A stretch of DNA of 64,000 bases from the NCBI GenBank assembly GCA_030674185.1, contig CM060305.1:170129995-170193994 (forward strand), written 5' to 3'. This DNA comes from Monoplex corrugatus. Taxonomy: Eukaryota > Mollusca > Gastropoda > Littorinimorpha > Ranellidae. This document shows positions 48,701 to 63,423 of the stretch, piece by piece; positions within the stretch are counted from its first letter, which is position 1, and each line of letters begins with the position of its first letter. The notes beneath the pieces were generated by a model that did no database searches, was not told the DNA's origin, and saw only the letters and a list, made by a program, of their open reading frames with translations. A program made the translations under genes and the position numbers.

Positions 48701-50158
48701 TTATAACTGTCACATCATGTGATATCAGATGTTGTAAAAGTCACAGTTATTATAACTGTCACATCATGTGATATCAGATGTTGTAAAAGTCAGTTATTAT
48801 CACTGTCACATCATGTGATATCAGATGATGTAAAAGTCAGTTATTATAACTGTCACATCATGTGATATCAGATGTTGTAAAAGTCACAGTTATTATCAGT
48901 CACATCATGTGATATCAGATGTAAAAGTCAGTTATTATAACTGTCACATCATGTGATATCAGATGCGTGTAAAAGTCACAGTTATTATAACTGTCACATC
49001 ATGTGATATCAGATGTAAAAGTCAGTTATTATAACTGTCACATCATGTGATATCAGATGCTGTAAAAGTCACAGTTATTATAACTGTCACATCATGTGAT
49101 ATCAGATGGTGTAAAAGTCACAGTTATTATAACTGTCACATCATGTGATATCAGATGTTGTAAAAGTCACAGTTATTATAACTGTCACATCATGTGATAT
49201 CAGATGTTGTAAAAGTCACAGTTATTATCACTGTCACATCATGTGATATCAGATGTTGTAAAAGTCACAGTTATTATCACTGTCACATCATGTGATATCA
49301 GATGTTGTAAAAGTCACAGTTATTATCACTGTCACATCATGTGATATCAGATGTTGTAAAAGTCACAGTTATTATCACTGTCACATCATGTGATATGAGA
49401 TGTTGTAAAAGTCACAGTTATTATAACTGTCACATCATGTGATATGAGATGTTGTAAAAGTCACAGTTATTATAACTGTCACATCATGTGATATCAGATG
49501 CTGTAAAAGTCACAGTTATTATCAACTGTCACATCATGTGATATCAGATGCTGTAAAAGTCACAGTTATTATAACTGTCACATCATGTGATATCAGATGC
49601 TGTAAAAGTCACAGTTATTATAACTGTCACATCATGTGATATCAGATGTTGTAAAAGTCACAGTTATTATCACTGTCACATCATGTGATATCAGATGTTG
49701 TAAAAGTCACAGTTATTATCACTGTCACATCATGTGATATCAGATGTTGTAAAAAGTCACAGTTATTATAACTGTCACATCATGTGATATCAGATGGTGT
49801 AAAAGTCACAGTTATTATCACTGTCACATCATGTGATATCAGATGTGTAAAAGTCACAGTTATTATAACTGTCACATCATGTGATATCAGATGTTGTAAA
49901 AGTCAGTTATTATACTGTCACATCATGTGATATCAGATGTGTAAAAGTCACAGTTATTATAACTGTCACATCATGTGATATCAGATGTTGTAAAAAAGTC
50001 ACAGTTATTATAACTGTCACATCATGTGATATCAGATGGTTGTAAAAGTCACAGTTATTATAACTGTCACATCATGTGATATCAGATGTTGTAAAAAAGT
50101 CACAGTTATTATAACTGTCACATCATGTGATATCAGATGTTGTAAAAAAAGTCACACT
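42790..50158. repeat. 49-bp tandem array, about 150 copies, 7.4 kb, intronic
   Basis: The unit contains tcacatcatgtgatatcaga followed by 'tgttgtaaaagtcacagtta' and 'ttataactg'. Each unit carries the palindrome 'tcacatcatgtga'. Unit length varies from 43 to 51 bp through 'tcacag'/'tcag' and 'gttgt'/'gtgt' changes. Between about 46,395 and 47,275 the units become almost unrecognisable. One-base indels are common from 43.7 to 48.5 kb and rare after 48.8 kb. It lies wholly within one NBEAL intron. Confidence 0.97.
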
Positions 50159-50237
50159 CATTCCATCCAAAAAGCTGGTGGACAGGATGAAAGAGTGAAA
50201 GTTGTAAACTACATTTTACTAATCATTGTGACATTAC
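50159..50237. other. Short intron remainder before the exon
   Basis: It includes a fragment of the palindromic element ('aaaagctggtggacaggatg') and the donor side of the exon at 50,238. Confidence 0.5.
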
Positions 50238-50399
50238 CGTCTTGCCCAGCAGGCTGGTTTCTGTACAGTACAGAATGATCTGTCCCATGTCCGACACTGT
50301 CAACAGTGGAATATCCAGCCTCGATGAGGGGTCACATGAAGGTCGCAACGTCCTCATGTAGAGACCGCGCCGCACAGTGTGAATGATCACTGTCCCGTC
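50238..50399 (-). CDS. NBEAL: NBEAL-family exon: DGTVIIHTVRRG block
   Basis: A 162-bp exon (54 codons, phase 0 to 0) with a pyrimidine-rich acceptor 'gatggtgtttcag' before 50,399 and donor 'aagacg|gtaatg'. It begins DGTVIIHTVRRGLYMRTLRP and ends GQIILYCTETSLLGKT. The DGTVI(I/V)HTVRRG signature is highly conserved in NBEAL1/NBEAL2 and absent from the NBEA/LRBA branch, so it is the strongest single identifier in the gene. Confidence 0.95.
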
Positions 50400-50579
50400 C
50401 TGAAACACCATCGTAAAAGAAAAGGGTAAAAAGGTCATTCTGTAACTCTTGGGAGGCAGTATCATACTCAGCTTTTCTGAAAGTTTGCGTTATCAAAGCA
50501 GTGTCTGTCTAATCTCCCTTGCTGCTTTACCTTCCTCAACCCTTAACATGGTCATGTATCCATTCATAGCTGCATACAC
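50400..50579. other. Intron remainder
   Basis: It carries the acceptor region of the exon at 50,399. Nothing else was recognised. Confidence 0.4.
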
Positions 50580-53500
50580 TTAGAATATTACGTATGGGAT
50601 ACTAATGACTTGTGAATTTCATACTTTTTACACATAAGATACTAATGACTTGTGATATTTACACTTTTTACACATAAGATACTAATGACTTGTGATATTT
50701 CATACTTTTTACACATAAGATACTAATGACTTGTGATATTTATACTTTTTACACATAAGATACTAATGACTTGTGATATTTCATACTTTTTTACATATAA
50801 GATGCTAATGACTTGTGATATTTACACTTTTTACACATAAGATACTAATGACTTGTGATATTTACACTTTTTACACATAAAATATTAATGACTTATGTTT
50901 ACACTTTTTTACACATAAGATACTAATGACTTGTGATATTTCATACTTTTTACCACATAAGATACTAATGACTTGTGATATTTATACTTTTTACACATAA
51001 GATGCTAATGACTTGTGATATTTACACTTTTTACACATAAGATACTAATGACTTGTGATATTTACACTTTTACACATAAGATACTAACAACTTGTGATAT
51101 TTACACTTTTTACACATAAGATACTAACAACTTGTGATATTTCATACTTTTTACCACATAAGATACAATGACTTGTGATATTTATACTTTTTACATATAA
51201 GATGCTAATGACTTGTGATATTTACACTTTTTACACATAAGATGCTAATGACTTGTGATATTTACACTTGTTACACATAAAATACTAATGACTTGTGATG
51301 TTTACACTTTTTACACATAAGATACTAATGACTTGTGATATTTCATACTTTTTACCACATAAGATACTAATGACTTGTGATATTTATACTTTTTACACAT
51401 AAGATGCTAATGACTGGTGATATTTACACTTTTTACACATAAGATACTAATGACTTGTGATATTTACACTTTTTACACAAAAGATACTAATGACATGATA
51501 TTTACACTTTTCACACATAATATACTAATGACTTGTGATATTTACACTTTTTACACATAAGATACTAATGACTTGTGATATTTACACTTTTTACACATAA
51601 GATACTAATGACTTGTGATATTTACACTTTTTACACATAAGATGCTAATGACTTGTGATATTTACAACTTTTTACACATAAGATACTAATGACTTGTGAT
51701 ATTTCAACTTTTTACACATAAGATACTAATGACTTGTGATATTTACACTTTTACACATAAATAATGACTAATGATTGATGATATTTACACTTTTTACACA
51801 TAAGATACTAATGACTTGTGATATTTACTACTTTTTTACACATAAGATACTAATGACTTGTGATATTTACTACTTTTTACACATAAGATGCTAATGACTT
51901 GTGATATTTACACTTTTTAACACATAAGATACTAATGACTTGTGATATTTCACTTTTTACACATAAGATATATGACTTGTGATATTTACACTTTTTACAC
52001 ATAAGATACTAATGACTTGTGATATTTACACTTTTACACATAAGATCTAATGACTTGTGATATTTACAACTTTTTACACATAAGATACTAATGACTTGTG
52101 ATATTTACAACTTTTTACACATAAGATACTAATGACTTGTGATATTTCACTTTTTACACATAAGATACTAATGACTTGTGATATTTACACTTTTTACACA
52201 TAAGATACTAATGACTTGTGATATTTCAACTTTTTACACATAAGATACTAATGACTTGTGATATTTACACTTTTACACAATAAGATACTAATGACTTGTG
52301 ATATTACACTTTTTACACATAGATACTAATGACTTGTGATATTTACACTTTTTACACATAAGATACTAATGACTTGTGATATTTCATCTTTTTACACATA
52401 AGATCTAATGACTTGTGATATTTAACTTTTTACACATAAGATACTAATGACTTGTGATATTTAACTTTTTACACATAAGATCAATGACTTGTGATATTTA
52501 CACTTTTTACACATAAGATCTAATGACTTGTGATATTTACACTTTTTACACATAAGATACTAATGACTTGTGATATTTACACTTTTTACACATAAGATAC
52601 TAATGACTTGTGATATTTACACTTTTTACACATAAGATCTAATGACTTGTGATATTTACACTTTTTACACATAAGATACTAATGACTTGTGATATTTAAC
52701 TTTTTACACATAAGATACTAATGACTTTGTGATTTACACTTTTTACACATAAGATACTAATGACTTGTGATATTTACACTTTTACACATAAGATACTAAT
52801 GACTTGTGATATTTTCATACTTTTTACACATAAGATCTAATGACTTGTGATATTTCAACTTTTTAACATAAGATATACTAATGACTTGTGATATTTACAA
52901 CTTTTTACACATAATGATACTAATGACTTGTGATTTTACACTTTTTACACATAAGATACTAATGACTTGTGATATTTACACTTTTACACATAAGATACTA
53001 ATGACTTGTGATTTTTACACTTTTTACACATAAGATACTAATGACTTGTGATATTTAACTTTTTACACATAAGATACTAATGACTTGTGATATTTCATTT
53101 ACACTTTTTACACATAATGAATTACTTTAACTAGATTGTGATCTTTATCAACTTTTTACACATAAGATACTAATGACTTGTGATATTTACACTTTTTACA
53201 CATAAGATACTAATGACTTGTGATATTTACACTTTTTACACATAAGATACTAATGACTTGTGATTATTTACACTTTTTACACATAAATACTAATGACTGT
53301 GATATTTACTTTTTAACATAGATCTAATGACTTGTGATATTTACACATTTTTACACATAAGATGCTAATGACTTGTGATATTTACACTTTTTACACATAA
53401 GATACTAATGACTTGTGATATTTACACTTTTTACACATAAGATACTAATGACTTGTGATATTTACTACTTTTTACACATAAGATACTAATGACTTGTGAT

Positions 53501-56265
53501 ATTTATACTTTTTACACATAAGATACTAATGACTTGTGATATTTACACTTTTTACACATAAGATACTAATGACTTGTGATATTTACACTTTTTACACATA
53601 AGATACTAATGACTTGTGATATTTATACTTTTTACACATAAGATGCTAATGACTTGTGATATTTACACTTTTTACACATAAGATACTAATGACTGTGTAT
53701 TTACACTTTTACACATAAGATACTAATGACTTGTGATATTTACACTTTTTACACATAAGATACTAATGACTTGTGATATTTACACTTTTTACACATAAGA
53801 TCTAATGACTTGTGATATTTACACTTTTTTACACATAAGATACTAATGACTTGTGATATTTATACACTTTTTACACAAAGATAGCTAATGACTTGTGATA
53901 TTTACACTTTTTACACATAAGATACTAATGACTTGTGATATTTACACTTTTTACACATAAGATACTAATGACTTGTGATATTTACATACTTTTTACACAT
54001 AAGATCTAATGACTTGTGATTATACTTTTTACACAAAGAACTAATGACTTGTGATATTTACACTTTTTACACATAAGATCTAACTTATGAGATCTTGATT
54101 GTGATTTCAACTTTTTACACATAAAGATACTAATGACTTGTGATATTTACTACTTTTTACACATAAGATACTAATGACTTGTGATATTTACACTTTTTTA
54201 CACATAAGATACTAATGACTTGTGATATTTCATACTTTTTACACATAAGATACTAATGACTTGTGATATTTACACATTTTTACACATAAGATACTAATGA
54301 CTTGTGATTTACACTTTTACACATAAGATCTAATGACTTGTGATATTTACACTTTTTACACATAAGATACTAATGACTTGTGATATTACACTTTTTACAC
54401 ATAAGATTACTAATGACTTGTGATATTTACACTTTTACACATAAGATACTAATGACTTGTGATATTTACACTTTTTACACATAAGATACTAATGACTTGT
54501 GATTTACACTTTTTAACACATAAGATACTAATGACTTGTGAATATTTACACTTTTTAACACATAGATACTAATGACTTGTGATATTTACACTTTTTACAC
54601 AAAGATACTAATGACTTGTGATGTTTACACTTTTACACATAAGATACTAATGACTTGTGTATTTATACACTTTTTACACATAAGATACTAATGACTTGTG
54701 ATATTTCATCTTTTACACATAAGATACTAATGACTTGTGATATTTACACTTTTTACACATAAGATACTAATGACTTGTGATATTTCAAAACTTTTTACAC
54801 ATAAGATACTAATGACTTGTGATTTTACACTTTTACACATAAGATACTAATGACTTGTGATATTTACACTTTTTACACATAAGATCTAATGACTTGTGAT
54901 ATTTACACTTTTTACACATAAGATACTAATGACTTGTGATGTTTACACTTTTTACACATAAGATACTAATGACTTGTGATATTTACACTTTTTACACATA
55001 AGATACTAATGACTTGTGATGTTTACACTTTTTACACATAAGATGCTAATGACTTGTGATATTTACACTTTTTACACATAAGATACTAATGACTTGTGAT
55101 ATTTACACTTTTTACACATAAGATACTAATGACTTGTGATGTTTACACTTTTTACACATAAAATACTAATGACTTGTGATATTTACACTTTTTACACATA
55201 AGATATAATGACTTGTGATATTTACACTTTTTACACATAAGATACTAATGACTTGTGATATTTACACTTTTTACACTAAGATACTAATGACTTGTGATAT
55301 TTACAACTTTTTACACTATAAGATACTAATGACTTGTGATGTTTACACTTTTTACACATAAGATACTAATGACTTGTGATGTTTACACTTTTTACACATA
55401 AGATACTAATGACTTGTGATATTTACAACTTTTTACACATAAGATACTAATGACTTGTGATATTTAACTTTTTACACATAAGATACTAATGACTTGTGAT
55501 ATTTACACTTTTTACACATAAGATACTAATGACTTGTGATATTTACACTTTTTACACAAGATACTAATGTTGATATTTACACTTTTTACACATAAGATAC
55601 TAACAACTTGTGATATTTACATTTTTTACACATAAGATACTAATGACTTGTGATATTTACACTTTTTACACATAAATACTAATGACTTGTGATGTTTACA
55701 CTTTTTACACATAAAATACTAATGACTTGTGATATTTACACTTTTTACACATAAGATACTAATGACTTGTGATATTTACACTTTTTACACATAAGATACT
55801 AATGACTTGTGATATTTACACTTTTTACACATAAGATACTAATGACTTGTGATTTTACACTTTTTACACATAAGATTAATGACTTGTGATGTTCACTTTT
55901 AACATAAGACATGACTTTGATTTATACTTTTTACACATAAGATACTAATGACTTGTGATATTTACACTTTTTACACATAAGATACTAATGACTTGTGATA
56001 TTTCATCTTTTACACATAAGATACTAATGACTTGTGATATTTACAATTTTTACACATAAGATGCTAATGACTTGTATATTTCATACTTTTTACACACGAT
56101 GCTAATGACTTGTGATATTTACACATAAGATGCTAATGACTTGTGATATTTACACTTTTTACACATAAGATGCTAATGACTTGTGATATTTACACTTTTT
56201 ACACATAAGATGCTAACAACTTGTGATATTTCATACTTTTTACACATGATGCTAATGACTTGTGA
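50580..56265. repeat. 40-bp tandem array, about 140 copies, 5.7 kb, intronic
   Basis: The unit contains gatactaatgacttgtgata followed by 'tttacactttttacacataa'. Copies near both ends are almost identical. The middle (about 52.3-54.7 kb) has many one- or two-base indels and dropped bases. The array fills most of the 6.7-kb NBEAL intron between exons 57,084-57,198 and 50,238-50,399. Confidence 0.97.
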
Positions 56266-56575
56266 TATTTGATCTCCATCAGAGCTGGGACGACAGACTT
56301 TTCTAGTTATTGAATTAACTTTCTGCGTAAAAGACGCTGAGAAAATTTCATTTGTATCAAAATACATACATATGAAAACATCCACACACAAAATTGCACA
56401 CAAGCACATAAATGCATGCAATATATATATACACACATGCACACTCAAATTCACACACATATAAGATGAAAAGAATGTGACCAAAGACATTGAACCCATC
56501 ATTTTGGATTCAATTTCCTGAGACATGGCACATTCTGTGAGCCAAATGTGGTCCACTTTTCACTTGGGAGCTCCT
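56266..56575. other. Intron sequence without recognised features
   Basis: Unique sequence. A minus-strand frame from 56,556 is open into the array but shows no known domain. Confidence 0.4.
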
Positions 56576-56767
56576 TAACCCTTTGACTCCCGCACCCTAT
56601 CCACCAACTGCAAAAACTTGACCCTTTGATTCCCTCACCCTTTCCACCAGCTTCCTGCAGGAAGCTGGTGGAAAGGGTGAGGGAATCAAAGGGTCAAGGT
56701 TTTGCTTTGCTAGCTTGGTTGGCAATATAGGATGCTGATGGACAGGGTGCGGGAGTCAAAGGGTTAA
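56576..56767. mobile_element. Palindromic repeat element, best-preserved copy
   Basis: The outer arms are 'taaccctttgactcccgcac' at the left and 'gtgcgggagtcaaagggtta' at the right. Inside is a perfect palindrome of 82 nt (arms 56,617-56,657 and 56,658-56,698) centred on ctgcag. An asymmetric segment follows, containing 'tttgctttgctagcttggtt'. Total about 192 bp, non-coding. The inner arms differ from the copy at 4.3 kb at two positions, each matched by the complementary change in the other arm. Confidence 0.85.
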
Positions 56768-57083
56768 TTTCTCCAACTCTACTCCTTAATGCCTATTCCA
56801 TATTTTGTGCCACTCCACCCCCACCCACCCCCCACCCCCAATCTATTTTTTCAGCTGAGAGCGACGCAGGTAAGGAAATGTTGAGACATGTAATGAAAGA
56901 GGCAGAGTTAATTCATTTCATTTCTGCAGAGAAATTGGCATCTTTTATTTTCGAAGGGCAATGTTACTTTTGCAGGGAGATTATCTTTATTTTCGAATGG
57001 GAAAGAAAATAGTTAACTTCTACTTGAAGGGGTTAAAAATAAAACAGAGTAAAAGATGAAAAACAAAATGATAGTGAACCCAC
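56768..57083. other. Intron sequence, donor side
   Basis: Unique, with a C-rich tract at 56,812-56,839. No other features were recognised. Confidence 0.4.
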
Positions 57084-57198
57084 CTTTGAAGCAGAAACAG
57101 CCAGATCTAAGTGAGAACATGTGGACAGCAGTGACTTCCTCATCATGGCCATACAGTGTGATGACAGAGCGTGTGTCTATGTTACTGCTGAACCCTCC
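57084..57198 (-). CDS. NBEAL: NBEAL-family exon carrying an apparent frameshift
   Basis: The acceptor 'gttgttgtacag' precedes 57,198 and the donor is 'tcaaag|gtgggt'. It begins in phase 0 with GGFSSNIDTRSVITLYGHDE and EVTAVHM, which fits the NBEAL block QQGGFS...GH(D)xxVTCVAI. Right after VHM the family sequence continues in a different frame as SHLDLAVSASK, ending exactly at the donor in phase 0, as the next exon's DGTV requires. The exon is 115 bp, one more than 38 codons or two fewer than 39. The break is at about 57,118-57,121. A lost two-base step fits the family length best. It could be a consensus error or a real lesion. Confidence 0.88.
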
Positions 57199-58275
57199 CT
57201 GTACAACAACAGTTATGGTTGATCAAAAGACATCAAGTCATGGTACAACAACAGTTACGGTTCATCATCAGACATCAAGTCATGGTACAACAACAGTTAT
57301 GGTTGATCATCAGACATCAAGTCATGGTACAACAACAGTTATGGTTGATCATCAGACATCATCAAGTCATGGTACAACAACAGTTACGGTTCATCATCAG
57401 ACATCAAGTCATGGTACAACAACAGTTATGGTTCATCATCAGACATCATCAAGTCATGGTACAACAACAGTTACGGTTCATCATCAGACATCAAGTCTGG
57501 TACAACAACAGTTATGGTTGATCATCAGACGTCAAGTCATGGTACAACAACAGTTATGGTTCATCATCAGACATCATCAAGTCATGGTACAACAACAGTT
57601 ATGGTTCATCATCAGACGTCAAGTCATGGTACAACAACAGTTATGGTTGATCATCAGACGTCAAGTCATGCTACAACAATAGTTATGGTTCATCATCAGA
57701 CGTCATCAAGTCATGGTACAACAACAGTTATAGTTCATCATCAGACGTCAAGTCCTGGTACAACAACAGTTATGGTTGATCATCAGACGTCAAGTCATGG
57801 TACAACAACAGTTATGGTTGATCATCAGACATCAAGTCATGGTACAACAACAGTTATGGTTCATCATCAGAATCATCAAGTCATGGTACAACAACAGTTA
57901 TGGTTCATCATCAGACATCAAGCCCTGGAACAACAACAGTTATGGTTCATCATCAGACGTCAAGTCATGGTACAACAACAGTTATGGTTGATCATCAGAC
58001 GTCAAGTCATGGTACAACAACAGTTACGGTTCATCATCAGACATCAAGTCCTGGAACAACAACAGTTATGGTTCATCATCAGACATCAAGTCCTGGAACA
58101 ACAACAGTTATGGTTCATCATCAGACGTCAAGTCATGGTACAACAACAGTTACGGTTCATCATCAGACGTCAAGTCATGGTACAACAACAGTTATGGTTC
58201 ATCATCAGACGTCAAGTCATGGTACAACAACAGTTATGGTTCATCATCAGACGTCAAGTCATGGTACAACAGGTC
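57199..58275. repeat. 42-bp tandem array, about 26 copies, ending at a splice acceptor
   Basis: The unit contains acaacagttatggttcatca followed by 'tcagacatcaagtcatggta'. Some copies carry an extra 'atc', giving 45 bp. The last copy ends directly at the 3' splice site of the exon at 57,198: the acceptor context on the minus strand, 'aactgttgttgtac', is itself part of the repeat unit. The 42-bp period keeps plus-strand frames open with no gene behind them. Confidence 0.95.
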
Positions 58276-59904
<1,629 letters not shown>

Positions 59905-62380
59905 ATCACCAACAAAGTACATGACCAACCACCAGACAAAGTACAGACCAATCACCAGACAAAGTACATGACCAATCACCAAAGTACAGACCAACCACCA
60001 GACAAAGTACATGACCAATCACCAGACAAAGTACATGACCAACCACCAGACAAAGTACAGACCAACCACCAGACAAAGTACATGACCAACACACAAAGTA
60101 CAGACCAACCACCAGACAAAGTACATGACCAACCACAACAAAGTACACGACCAACCCAGACAAAGTACACGACCAATCACCAGACAAAGTACAACCAATC
60201 ACCAGACAAAGTACACGACCAATCCACCAGACAAAGTACAGACCAATCACCAGACAAAGTACAGACCAACCACCAGACAAAGTACAGACCAATCACCAGA
60301 CAAAGTACAGACCAATCACCAAAGTACACAACCACCACAAAGTACAGACCAATCACAGACAAAGTACACGACCAACCACCAGACAAAGTACATGACCAAC
60401 ACCAGACAAAGTACATGACCAATCCACCAAAGTACAGACCAACAACCAAAGTACACGACCAACCACCAGACAAAGTACACGACCAACCACCAGACAAGTA
60501 CATGACCAATCACCAGACAAAGTACATGACCAACCACCAGACAAAGTACATGACCAACCACCAGACAAAGTACATGACCAACCACAGACAAAGTACATGA
60601 CCAACCATCAGACAAAGTACATGACACACACATCAGACAAAGTACATGACCAACCACCAGACAAGTACATGACCAACCACCAACAAAGTCAACACAATAC
60701 AGACCAATCACCAGACAAAGTACATGACCAACCATCAGACAAAGTACAGACCAACCATCAGACAAAGTACACGACCAACACAAGTACAGACCAAACAGAC
60801 AAAGTACAGACCATCACCAAAGTACAGACCAACACCAGACAAGTACACGACCAACCACAGACAAAGTACATGACCAATCACCAGACAAAGTACATGACCA
60901 AAATCCACCAACAAAGTACATGACCAACCACAGACAAAGTACATGACCAATCCACCAGACAAAGTACATGACCAACCATCGACAAAGTACACGACCAACA
61001 CCACAGACAAAGTACAGACCAACATCAGACAAAGTACATGACCAACCACCAGACAAAGTACACGACCAACACCAGACAAAGTACACGACCAATCACCAGA
61101 CAAAGTACACGACCAATCACCAGACAAAGTACACGACCAACACCAGACAAAGTACACACATCACCAAAGTACACGACCAACCACCAACAAAGTACAGACC
61201 ATCACCGACAAACACCAGACAAAGTACATGACCAACACCAGACAAAGTACACGACCAACATCAGACAAAGTACAGACCAACCACCAGACAAAGTACACGA
61301 CCAACCCAACAAGTACAACCAACCACAGACAAAGTACATGACCAACACCAGACAAAGTACATGACCAACCACCAGACAAAGTACACGACCAATCACCAGA
61401 CAAAGTACACGACCAATCACCAGACAAAGTACACGACCAATCACCAGACAAAGTACACGACCAACCACAGACAAAGTACAGACAACCCAACAAGTACAGA
61501 CCACCAGACAAAGTACACGACCAACCACAGACAAAGTACAGACCAACCACCAGACAAAGTACACGACCAACCACAGACAAAGTACATGACCAACCACCAG
61601 ACAAAGTACACGACCAACACAGACAAAGTACACAGACCAACCACCAGACAAAGTACATGACCAATCACCAGACAAAGTACATGACCAACCACCAGACAAA
61701 GTACACGACCAATCACAGACAAAGTACACGACCAATCCACCAGACAAAGTAACACGACCAATCACCAGACAAAGTACAACAGACCAATCACCAGACAAAG
61801 TACATGACCAACACCAGACAAAGTACACGACCAATCACACAGACAAAGTACATGACCAATCACCAGACAAAGTACATGACCAATCACAGACAAAGTACAA
61901 CGACCAATCACCAACAAAGTACACGACCATCATCAGACAAAGTACACGACCAATCATCAGACAAAGTACACTGACCAATCACCAGACAAAGTACATGACC
62001 AATCACAACAAAGTACATGACCAACCACCAGACAAAGTACATGACCAACCACCAGACAAAGTACACAACCAACCACCAGACAAAGTACATGACCAAACAA
62101 GGCAACCACCAGACAAAGTACATGACCAACCACCAAAGTACATGACCAACCACCAAAGTACATGACCAAACAAGGCAACCACCAGACAAAGTACATGACC
62201 AATCATCAGACAAAGTACATGACCAACCACCAGACAAAGTACATGACCAAACAAGGCAACCACCACACAAAGTACATGACCAACCACCAAAGTACACGAC
62301 CAACCATCAGACAAAGTACATGACCAACCACCAGACAAAGTACATGACCAACCACCAGACAAAGTACATGACCAAACAAG
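59905..62380. repeat. 24-bp tandem array, about 100 copies, intronic
   Basis: The unit contains accagacaaagtacatgacc plus 'aatc' or 'aacc'. Copies of 17-24 bp alternate because 'accag' is often lost or shortened. A larger unit with 'aaacaaggcaacc' appears three or four times near 62,095-62,260. The array stops about 10 bp inside the intron from the donor of the exon at 62,391. Single-base losses are frequent. Confidence 0.96.
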
Positions 62381-62390
62381 CATAAATAAC

Positions 62391-62563
62391 CTATATGACG
62401 GATGATGTGGTTGATGGTGACAGCTTTGTCCAGTCGGAAGACTTGCAGACTGTTGTCCCAGTAACCGCCACTCAGCAACAGACGGGCATCATGGGTAACG
62501 GTGAACAGCTTGGGTTCCATCTTGAGTCCTGGAGCAAATGGTCCACCAATTCTCTTCTTTGTT
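62391..62563 (-). CDS. NBEAL: NBEAL-family exon: SGGYWDNSL WD40 block
   Basis: A 173-bp exon with acceptor 'gtgttgcag' before 62,563 and donor 'catatag|gttatt'. It runs from phase 2 in to phase 1 out. It encodes RTKKRIGGPFAPGLK, then THDARLLLSGGYWDNSLQV and INHIIRHI. It matches the NBEAL segment KTxRxxxGPxxPG...(D)GKLLFSGGHWD(N/G)SLRV, the start of the C-terminal propeller. The preceding exon, expected to hold the WxPYDK/YFTF segment, was not found before the window end, so the gene continues past 64,000. Confidence 0.93.
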
Positions 62564-62960
62564 CTGCAACACACACACACACACAAAAAAATATGTAAGG
62601 ACGCATTGCGACCAAAGAAATATTATATGGAAAAGGAATCAGTTCAAAGAATTCATATTTGCTTCAATAACATCAAACATGTTCAAAAAAGAAGTGACAC
62701 ACACTACTATCCTGGGTGGTGGTGAGGCAGTGTTGTTCTGGGTCCCACCATGCACCCTCAGGTGTTTGTTGATAACTATACATTACATGCAATATAAACC
62801 AGCAAACGCATAGTAAGACACACATGTACATACACACGTACACACACACACGAGTCATTCACTCTCTCTTGAAGATCTGAAGTCTTCATATAAAACAAGT
62901 GTCGAAAACATGTATAAATGCATGCAGGCACGTGCGCACCCACACATACACTCACAATAC

Positions 62961-62967
<7 letters not shown>
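62564..62967. other. Intron of the NBEAL gene, no recognised exon
   Basis: Searched on the minus strand for the preceding NBEAL block without success. A short CA run sits at 62,571-62,584, next to the acceptor. Confidence 0.45.
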
Positions 62968-63009
<42 letters not shown>

Positions 63010-63075
63010 CACACATATATACACAACACACACATATATACACAACACACACACATACACAACACACACATACAA
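62968..63075. repeat. (CA)n microsatellite with (TA) interruptions
   Basis: CA runs broken by 'acacatatatac'. Confidence 0.95.
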
Positions 63076-63423
63076 TTTTCCTGTTACCTTGGATGAAAAC
63101 CAGCGTACTTGAGACAAGGAAAACAAGTGTCACTCAGGCAAGAGCTGAGTACCAGGACAGGGGTAGGCTCGACAGCAGCACCTTGTGGTGGATTCTTTTC
63201 ACACATTTTTCAACCACCCAGTCAAGTATTTTGCAGTCAGTATGAGGTCTTGCATTTGCTGAGCTTACGCACTTGTAAGATACGGTTAAGTTACGCACTA
63301 TTAAAAGTATCTATACAAATCAACACATCACACAAACTGACATGCCTGTGCCAGATTATGAGCCTTAAACCATGATAACGGACTACTAGTCTGGTTTATG
63401 TTTACTTGAAAATGCACAATTTA
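63076..63423. other. Unique intron sequence
   Basis: A possible minus-strand donor (caag|gtaaca near 63,088) exists, but the peptide before it does not resemble NBEAL. No exon is called. Confidence 0.4.

Noticed and set aside
42790..56265. Regular arrays with 40-49-bp period, considered as CRISPR
   Set aside because: Units are contiguous with no unique spacers, the DNA is clearly eukaryotic, and there are no cas genes.
50580..56265. 'tactaat/tactaac' in every unit, considered as repeated splice branch points
   Set aside because: The motif is on the plus strand, while the host gene is transcribed from the minus strand, so it is not in the transcript in that sense.
59906..61834. Tyr/Thr/Asp and Cys/Leu/Trp-rich repeat frames
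   Set aside because: They come from the 24-bp intronic array. The frame shifts with every unit-length change.
63076..63260. Possible upstream NBEAL exon on the minus strand ending at caag|gtaaca
   Set aside because: The peptide before the donor shows none of the expected WxPYDK/YFTF family residues and the frame is short.
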